From Pogonophryne albipinna (lineage: Eukaryota > Chordata > Actinopteri > Perciformes > Artedidraconidae): a stretch of DNA of 64,000 nucleotides. The notes under the pieces were generated by a model that was given only the letters and a program-made list of their open reading frames with translations, was not told the origin of the DNA and searched no databases. The position numbers and the translations under genes were made by a program. The stretch lies in contig CM053246.1 of the NCBI GenBank assembly GCA_028583405.1, positions 22,265,570 to 22,329,569 of the forward strand. The letters are read 5' to 3'. Of the stretch, positions 57,311 through 64,000 are shown one piece after another. How positions within the stretch are numbered: the first letter of the stretch is position 1; each line of letters begins with the position of its first letter.

Positions 57311-60300
57311 TGAGCTGCAAATACAATTAAAGCATTTTCTGCTGGTTTTCTCGAGTGACAGCGAGCCTGTCCCAATGGCTACGGCTCTGTTTCAATTGTA
57401 AAATGCACATGATGCTAATTGATTAATCGGGGTTCGATTACATGGCTTTGCCATTTTAGCTATTGCTATTAGTCTGGCAAATGCAAAATCAATATAATTT
57501 TCAAAGACGCTTACTTACTCATACAACTTTATTCCTTTTTTGTACAATGTGAATATTCTGGGATTGCACCTATATGTTTGCACTATGGCCTACTATGCAT
57601 TGCAGTTCATATGTTCATACATAATAAGTATACTTTTTTAATGGTAAAATATATACAATTGTCTTAAAAGTTCACAATGTATCATTGATCTCCAGCCAAT
57701 GCTGTTCTTATAACAATCATAATGCTCACTACTACACAATTATAGTATTCAATTGCAAGTTTAAGATACTTGACTGAAGTTTTTTACATTTAATGCAATG
57801 TTGTACTCAACTGAATTTCAGAGGGAAATGTAATGACTCAAAGTCAACACTTCCATATTTGAACAGCTATATTTATCAATTATATAAATTATATATTTAA
57901 ATTAGTCGCAGCAAGTGGTTTTCTTGTATTTTGCAGACTATTTGACTGTATTTTGAATGCAGGCCCTTTTTGTGGTTTTAGACTTTGCCTTGATCATCTA
58001 CATATTATTTTCATGACTGGGCAAAAGTACATATTTGAATTTCAGTGTTAGTAAAACCATGCACATTTCTGTATGTGTATTTAATGTTTACCAGCGATAC
58101 ATGGAAACCTGCTGGAGAAGCTTGTTTGTGCCCTAAAAGTAATATTTCTTGTACACAAATAAAAAATAATTGCCATTTATTGCATCATGCATTGTGTGCA
58201 TCCTTGAGTTAACTTTTTTCTTAAAGTTGGTATCTCTAAATTCATTTATTATGGCTTCTAAAAATGATGTCTGTTTAAAAAATGTTTAATCTTAGTCAGG
58301 GAGCGAGGGTCCATTACAGTCAGGTCTCTTGCTCAGACTTTGATGTGAGATTATCAGGCCTCAGCTATGGGACAGAAGGTCATCGCTCTCTCGTGCCTCT
58401 TCTTCTTCCCCTGCGGCTCAAATGTGAGTTAAAGAAATCCCACCTTGCCGTCAGAAACCAGGGTGTCCCACCGCTGGTATTGAGATATCAACCTCTAAAT
58501 CCTCCTTTTCAAAATGTAAGAGATGGAGAAATACAAAATAAAGCCATGTCGCACAGGTTTCACACACATAACAGTTTTATTGTAAGTATTCATGAAAAAT
58601 GGTTATCAACAAGTCCAACTTGTAGAATAATATGTAAATCCATGCAAATCATGATCAACCAAGATCTTCCAAAATTGCATCCTGTGACTTTCAAAGCCTT
58701 CATTAAAACTTAAATATTGTGCACATAACATATGTATCAATGAAGTAATACATATAGTGGTTCCCAACCTTTGAGAAAAACAAAACTGAGAAAAATGTCA
58801 GACTAACACTTTGAGCTAAATCCTTTATTAGTGCTCTTAATGACACCATTAACATTATGCTCACACTTGCGACCAGGTTACTTTGTCTAACATTTTAGCC
58901 ATAAGCATGAGTGGAGGTTGATTGGATTTATCATGAAACGTATTCATCAAATAAGTTTTGGAAAAATTTAAATGTTGACCTGATGATGGCGTCAGAGTGA
59001 TTCAAATGCTTGTTGTCTGTAAAGCTTTAATGGAGATCCATCAAACCGTTGTTTAGATATTTCACCCATAACCACAAATATCAACCTTCTTGTGGCAGTA
59101 GAAAAAAAGTCAGGCGATCGTGAAATGAAAGTAATTTGGATTTGTTGTCTGGCGGCCTGACTCTTAACTAGATTTAGATGTCACAGTTGTGACAAGTGAA
59201 AACCTCAACAGGCAGGGGTAGATTCAAAGTCAGGGGATTCCTCCTCTGGCAACCACGAATGTCAACTATGAAGCCGAACATTTTTAGTGATTCCAGAAAT
59301 ATATATATTTCCAAACCCCTTGGTTGGAATACATTTGATCTAGAGATCCCAAACTGTAAAGCTATTACTTATTATCCATAGACAAGGTGGTGAAAAGTTA
59401 CAAATATAGGATTCTAAGATCTTATCATATGAAATGAAATTCAGCTTTTTTCCCCCTCTTTGTATATCGTCACCATTTACATCTAGGGATTACTTTTATA
59501 AAAAAGCACTGACTGCTTTTGAATACTTCACCACCCACAGGAGGTCACTTTTAAGCATTGAGGTCCAGAGAATGCCTGAGTGCATTTTCTATTGTTGCAT
59601 ATTTTCTATCGTTCAGGAAGGATCATGTGAACAGAGGCCTGATGTACCTGAATATTCTCAAACAACCCAAAATCAAGAGCTTTTTGAGAGAGAAGAAAAA
59701 GCAGTTCAGTTATGATTCAGTAACAAATATGACATATTTGCAAGCGATTGTTGTGGTCCTGAATGAAACAAGAAACAGATATGACTTGAATGTTAGTAAT
59801 AATCAAATGAATGTCATAAAGATAAACAGATAAAGATAATCAGCATAACCTGAACAACTCAGTTCAGGTTATGCTGCTCCAAAGACAGTGTATGCCTGTC
59901 CTCTGGGAACTACCATAAAATACCACATGCTTAAGAATAATAGTATCCATGTTAACAAAATGTTAACATGTAAAGAATAAAATGTGCATTAATTTCTTCA
60001 AATTAAATAACAGCAATTGATTTATATACAAACAAAAATGCTCAACTGCCAAAGACTCTTAACTTCCAAAACTTACATACAAATTCTCAAATGTTCTCCT
60101 TTATTAGACAATTTATGGTCTTTAAGTCATTAAATGTCTATCAATAAGTTATATATCAGTCAACTCTTAACACCAGACATCCTCCAGGTCTGTTCACAAC
60201 AGTTTTTGTTTTTATATTTTCCATATAGTTTCAATTGGAGTAATCATCGAATGTGCTTCAGTATCAAAATTATTCATCATTAGATACATATAAATAATGT

Positions 60301-60857
60301 TTTTATTTCAAATACAATTTATTTAAACTCTGAAATATGCTGTAGATTATACAAAAATACTTTGTGTGTCTCATTGCAATAGCCTTGTGTCGACAATGAT
60401 TATTAATGTAAAAAATAGAGGGCATATTAAACAATGGGCCTCTTGGCAAAGACATAAAACACAGTTCGATCTCAAATTTTTGATATAGTGCATCATTTAT
60501 CACTTTTCTCTCAAGCTTCCCCTTTTCATTATCAACACAAATATTTTTTGCACTTTCTTATACTGGCAAGGTACATAAATATCTTTGTTTTCAGACGTTA
60601 ATGTGCAAATGAGTTCTGTTAAAACCTGCATAACTCAACCCAACTCGGACCCCAGTAGGCCCATTTGGTAATCCAGCTAGTGTAAACAATCTTTTAACGG
60701 AATCAGAAAACAATCTTATGTGATCTAGTCATAATCCTATGTTATCATTATTCTATGCGACTATTTCCTCACAGATTGTGTCTTTAAGGTAAGAAGCCTC
60801 TATGAACACATGAAGTGTGCTAATGCAGATGTGCTGCCGACGTTACACATGACTTTG
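57311..60857. other. Intergenic between mllt1 and acer1; part is acer1 3' UTR
   Basis: AT-rich. The part just below 60857 is acer1 3' UTR, with AATAAA candidates on the minus strand at 60302-60307 and 60111-60116 (end not resolved). A 143-codon plus-strand frame at 58282-58713 and overlapping frames near 59434-59833 have no family I recognise. I do not call them genes. Confidence 0.45.
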
Positions 60858-61035
60858 TTAGCACCGTTTCTGTGTTTTGGTCGTGCCCTTCAGGACAATG
60901 TGAGGTATTCCAACAGCCCATCTATCACAGGGCCAGTACTGCAGTACCGGCAGAGAGTACGGGATCTCATAGCTGGCATCAAGGTAAGCTATCAGGGTGG
61001 TGCCATAGGCCACTGCTATCACTATCAGAATGTGC
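60858..61035 (-). CDS. acer1: acer1 last exon
   Basis: [20 protein letters not shown] then [20 protein letters not shown], ending KTQKRC before TAA at 60858-60860. The first codon completes Trp, followed by the second zinc-binding His. Confidence 0.93.
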
Positions 61036-63811
61036 CTGCAGGAAACAGATAATGAAGATCAATACACACGAGCATGCATTAAGAAAAGAAAAAAAGAAAC
61101 AATCCTTTATCTTAGAAATAATGTTGGCATACTACTTAATTGTATTCATTAAACTTAATTTGCTGAGTGGATAATATCCTCAGATAATTTTATACAGTGA
61201 ATAATTAGCTACATTTACACCAAACAATGAATTAGCAGTGTTCATTAAAGTGTGCATTTTGTGTCCAAAATCTAAGGTAACACTGTAGTTTTATGAAGGG
61301 TTTAGGGAAGGTGGTGGCTTAATAAAATGTGAAATACAGGTATATCTGCTTTAAGTCACTGTTGATTTTTTTCAAATATTAAACCTTAACCATTATCTCA
61401 CCCTCACTGTGAATAAGAGCGTAAATAAAACCATAAAAATGTTCATCTTTTTTTTTGTTTAATTAAAGATATTGTCAGTATGTTTTTTGCAGATGTGTTT
61501 TTGGTCGTAAATGTTCAGGTGGTGGTAAGTTTTTTACTGAATGTATTTGCAAAGGAAACGTTTCAAAATAAAAGAAAGTTAAGGAAATGAAAGCACAAGA
61601 AAAGAAGACAAGTAAGCCAGGACTTACCAGATACCGTGCAGGTAGCAGAAATTCAGACTCTGCCAAAAGCTGCATCCAAAGCGGTCACTAATCCAGCAGG
61701 AGACAGCGAGCACCCACAGAGCCACCGACACCTTGCAGAGACGCAAAGCCTTCTGGTCAGTGCAGCTGAGGGAGAGATAACACTGGTTATCATAACAAAT
61801 CAACGCTGCACCCAAACCAGTGACAGATGCTTAAAAAGCACCACAGTTTACATACCATTTCATCTCAACAGCCAGCATGTAAACCATATGAATGCCAAAG
61901 CAGTTTAAAACGTAGGCGTTGGCTGTAGGTTTGACAAAGGATGACAGCGTGGAGACGACAGTAATCACCAGGACAAGGTTTGAAAATGTGGACCTGTGAA
62001 TGAACAGACAGAGAACAAACACAAGTTGCATGTCAAAGGTTTAAATGGTTAAGTAATTTAGCGTATCTTCAAGTGAAGTTCTGCATAAACGACAACTCTT
62101 AGGCGCTGCTGTTGATAAAAAAAAAACACCCAAATTTTAGCTTCAGAAATGACTTACAGCAGAAATATGTTCAAATTCCTCTGCACAACTATCCAAAATA
62201 TTTAAAATTAAAAAGGTTCTGTTTCCTTAAAGCTGCAATAAGTGATTTTTGGGGTTAGGGGGTGTGAACATAAACTTGCCATATCAACAATTTCAAAGTT
62301 TGTTTGGTTACCTTGTTAACAAACTGTTACTTATTTACACACCCAGTAGTTAAGGGTCTGGTTATCATTTACTTGCAAGTCCAATATTTGCTTTGTTTTT
62401 GGTCTCTTCTAACTCCAGAGGGAACTATCTGGTTCACCGGCCACTCAATCTTCCACTTTGTTCACCGGCTAGTTGCTAGCTTTGCATATCTGTTGTTTGG
62501 TGTCGAGAAGGTATACTGTACAATGAGTATTTAGAGCTTTTTCACTGAAACAGCTGCCTGCTTTACAGAGAAAGTGGCAAAAGGTGCCCTCTGACCTCTG
62601 GTACCTCTGTGACTGTTTCTGGTGGGATCGTTTAGTTATCTTTCATTCAGGAGGACCAACCCATGACTTTGAATATCAACATGACATTCTCGAAACAGGT
62701 CTGTGCGATTCTTTTCATATGCTCATCAAAATTTCAGTCATCTTTCTCTACCTTGTTGTGAAATATTTACACGGGTTGGGTGGAGCTTTTTTTCTCTACA
62801 ATAGCAAGAGTCCCGATTTGTCACTTTCAGGTGCAGACTGCAGCTCCACATTGTTTCTTTGTGACTCCAGTTGATGCTGTCAAACAGGCTGCATGACAGT
62901 ACAGGTGGTGTTTCGCCGTGGCGTGCCTCATAAACGAACTCTCATTGTTGTTTTTTTGTCTTATTAAAGGATTATTCAGCTTTGTGTGTCTGTGAGTCCA
63001 TAGTAACACATGGAGATGAATAAAGACAGAAACAAAGACATTTGACCAACTTGTGTGATGTTTGGAAATTGCTGTACGGTTGCTTTACCTGTCTTTAATA
63101 AAAGAAGGGAAGAGTCTGCGGGGGAACCAGACTACATATACCATCGCCAACACCCACAGGATGGACAGCTCATCCAACATCTGGCCAACGAAACTAAGAG
63201 TCATGTGGAAGTACGCCGAGAAGAGCCCTGCAGAAAAGACGAATACAAAATTACTAAAGGGGGAAACAGAGACATATAATGACATAGTCAAACATTTTCA
63301 AAAGTAGTCTTTGATCATTTGAACCATTGTTTCATAAGATAAGTCTTAAAATAATAGGACAGGAAAGAACAAAAAACTGCATTTTGGTACAAACAATTCT
63401 TACAAACTATCCTGACATTTCTATTGTTTATTTGTAATGACTGGTCATTTTACTTCACATGCCAGTAGAGTTGCAACTAACATTTATTTTCATTAACAAT
63501 AAGTAACGGTTTGGTTTGTTCCATAAAATTGTCAAAAAGCCACTATGACAAAATATCCCTTTCTACATTTTGTCCCAGAGTATAATTGTTGTCTAACCAA
63601 CAGTCTATTCCCTGAGTTTCTAACACAAGGTATCTAAAATGGAGAAAGAGACACATATACCATTTATAAAATAAAGGAAAATGAAGAGTAACTGACCTAC
63701 AAATATCATCATGGTCCAGACCATGTGAATCGCCAGGTTCCTCTCTTTGGCATAAGGGTGCAGAAGATAGAGCATGATGGGAGATATAATGAAGAAGAAA
63801 AAGCTGCTAAT
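60858..63811 (-). CDS. acer1: Alkaline ceramidase 1 (acer1), 5' partial
   Basis: Multi-pass membrane hydrolase (endoplasmic reticulum in mammals) that splits ceramide into sphingosine and fatty acid. Visible exons in order: 63697-63811, 63089-63227, 61856-61993, 61628-61765, 60858-61035; they join in phase to 235 codons and a TAA stop. The missing first exon (about 30 residues with the metal-binding WCE-type N-terminus) lies past 64000. Zinc-ligand and catalytic motifs are present: [11 protein letters not shown] with Ser and His, [11 protein letters not shown] with Asp, and YLHGIWHIL with two His. Hydrophobic segments [38 protein letters not shown] and [14 protein letters not shown] fit the seven-helix family. 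It sits next to mllt1 as in mammals. acer2 is less likely on synteny and on the C-terminus [17 protein letters not shown]. Confidence 0.93.
61628..61765 (-). CDS. acer1: acer1 exon 5
   Basis: [20 protein letters not shown] then [20 protein letters not shown] and LHGIW. The WISDR motif and first zinc-binding His of the last helix pair are present. Confidence 0.95.
61856..61993 (-). CDS. acer1: acer1 exon 4
   Basis: [20 protein letters not shown] then [20 protein letters not shown]: two membrane helices, close to mammalian ACER1. Confidence 0.95.
62230..62620. repeat. Interspersed repeat in acer1 intron 3
   Basis: AAGCTGCAATAAGTGATTTT at one end, and CACCGGCTAGTTGCTAGCTT and CACTGAAACAGCTGCCTGCT within, match a common fish interspersed repeat I recognise only by pattern. 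The plus-strand 76-codon frame inside it is not a gene. Confidence 0.45.
63089..63227 (-). CDS. acer1: acer1 exon 3 (active-site Ser, His, Asp)
   Basis: [20 protein letters not shown] then [20 protein letters not shown]. Contains three of the catalytic or metal residues of the CREST superfamily. Confidence 0.95.
63697..63811 (-). CDS. acer1: acer1 exon 2
   Basis: [20 protein letters not shown] then [18 protein letters not shown]: first membrane helix and loop. Donor GTCAGT was chosen because it gives the conserved GLFSAYFH join. An alternative GTAGGT four bases earlier would shift the frame. Confidence 0.9.
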
Positions 63812-64000
63812 CTGCAGGGGAAATATAAAATGAATGAATCAGCAAAAACAATGAATCAACTAACCAAATCATTCATATCAGACATTGATTTCCTATTTAA
63901 GAAAGGACAAATATTATGACTATATTATTATTACTAGCTTGATTATAGATATTCTTCTGATAACTTCAACAATGTATTGACATAAATGCTGCATCTCTGT

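Overview
The window is genomic DNA of a ray-finned fish, most likely a percomorph teleost. The evidence is three spliced vertebrate genes with GT-AG introns, fish-type L2 and L1 LINEs, Tc1, hAT and Harbinger-like DNA transposons, a tRNA-derived SINE and CA microsatellites. There are no operons and no prokaryotic signals.

Genes. (1) acsbg2, bubblegum-family acyl-CoA synthetase, plus strand: 14 coding exons between 21158 and 32867, all in phase, giving 750 residues. (2) mllt1 (ENL), a YEATS-domain acyl-lysine reader of the super elongation complex, minus strand: 12 coding exons between 57067 and 40521, about 585 residues. Exon 6 carries one surplus base that breaks the frame as given. (3) acer1, alkaline ceramidase, minus strand: the last five coding exons between 63811 and 60858; its first exon lies beyond the right edge. 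The order acsbg2 > < mllt1 < acer1 matches human 19p13.3 as known from the literature. acsbg2 and mllt1 converge, with about 1.2 kb between their likely poly(A) sites. The genes do not form a pathway: acsbg2 activates long-chain fatty acids, acer1 releases sphingosine and fatty acid from ceramide, and mllt1 acts in the nucleus.

Layout. 1-1600: no clear gene, CpG-containing, one weak exon candidate. 1610-4165: damaged L2 LINE. 4166-7085: a TATA-type promoter and first-exon candidate near 5185-5342, possibly the start of acsbg2. 7086-8079: second L2 3' end. 8080-13765: no gene seen. 13766-20463: a nest of transposons (outer inverted-repeat element holding a Harbinger-like element, which holds a Tc1 and a hAT MITE; a truncated L1 also sits in the outer element). 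20464-34140: acsbg2, with a foldback element, a SINE and a hAT element in its introns. 35357-57300: mllt1 with a long 3' UTR, several hAT-like insertions in its introns and a CCAAT/E2F-type promoter. 57300-60857: intergenic. 60858-64000: acer1.

I did not find a convincing previously undescribed system. The points most worth checking are the one-base frameshift in mllt1, the multi-level transposon nest, the sense-oriented BED-finger exon inside an mllt1 intron, and the upstream exon that would extend the acsbg2 N-terminus in frame.
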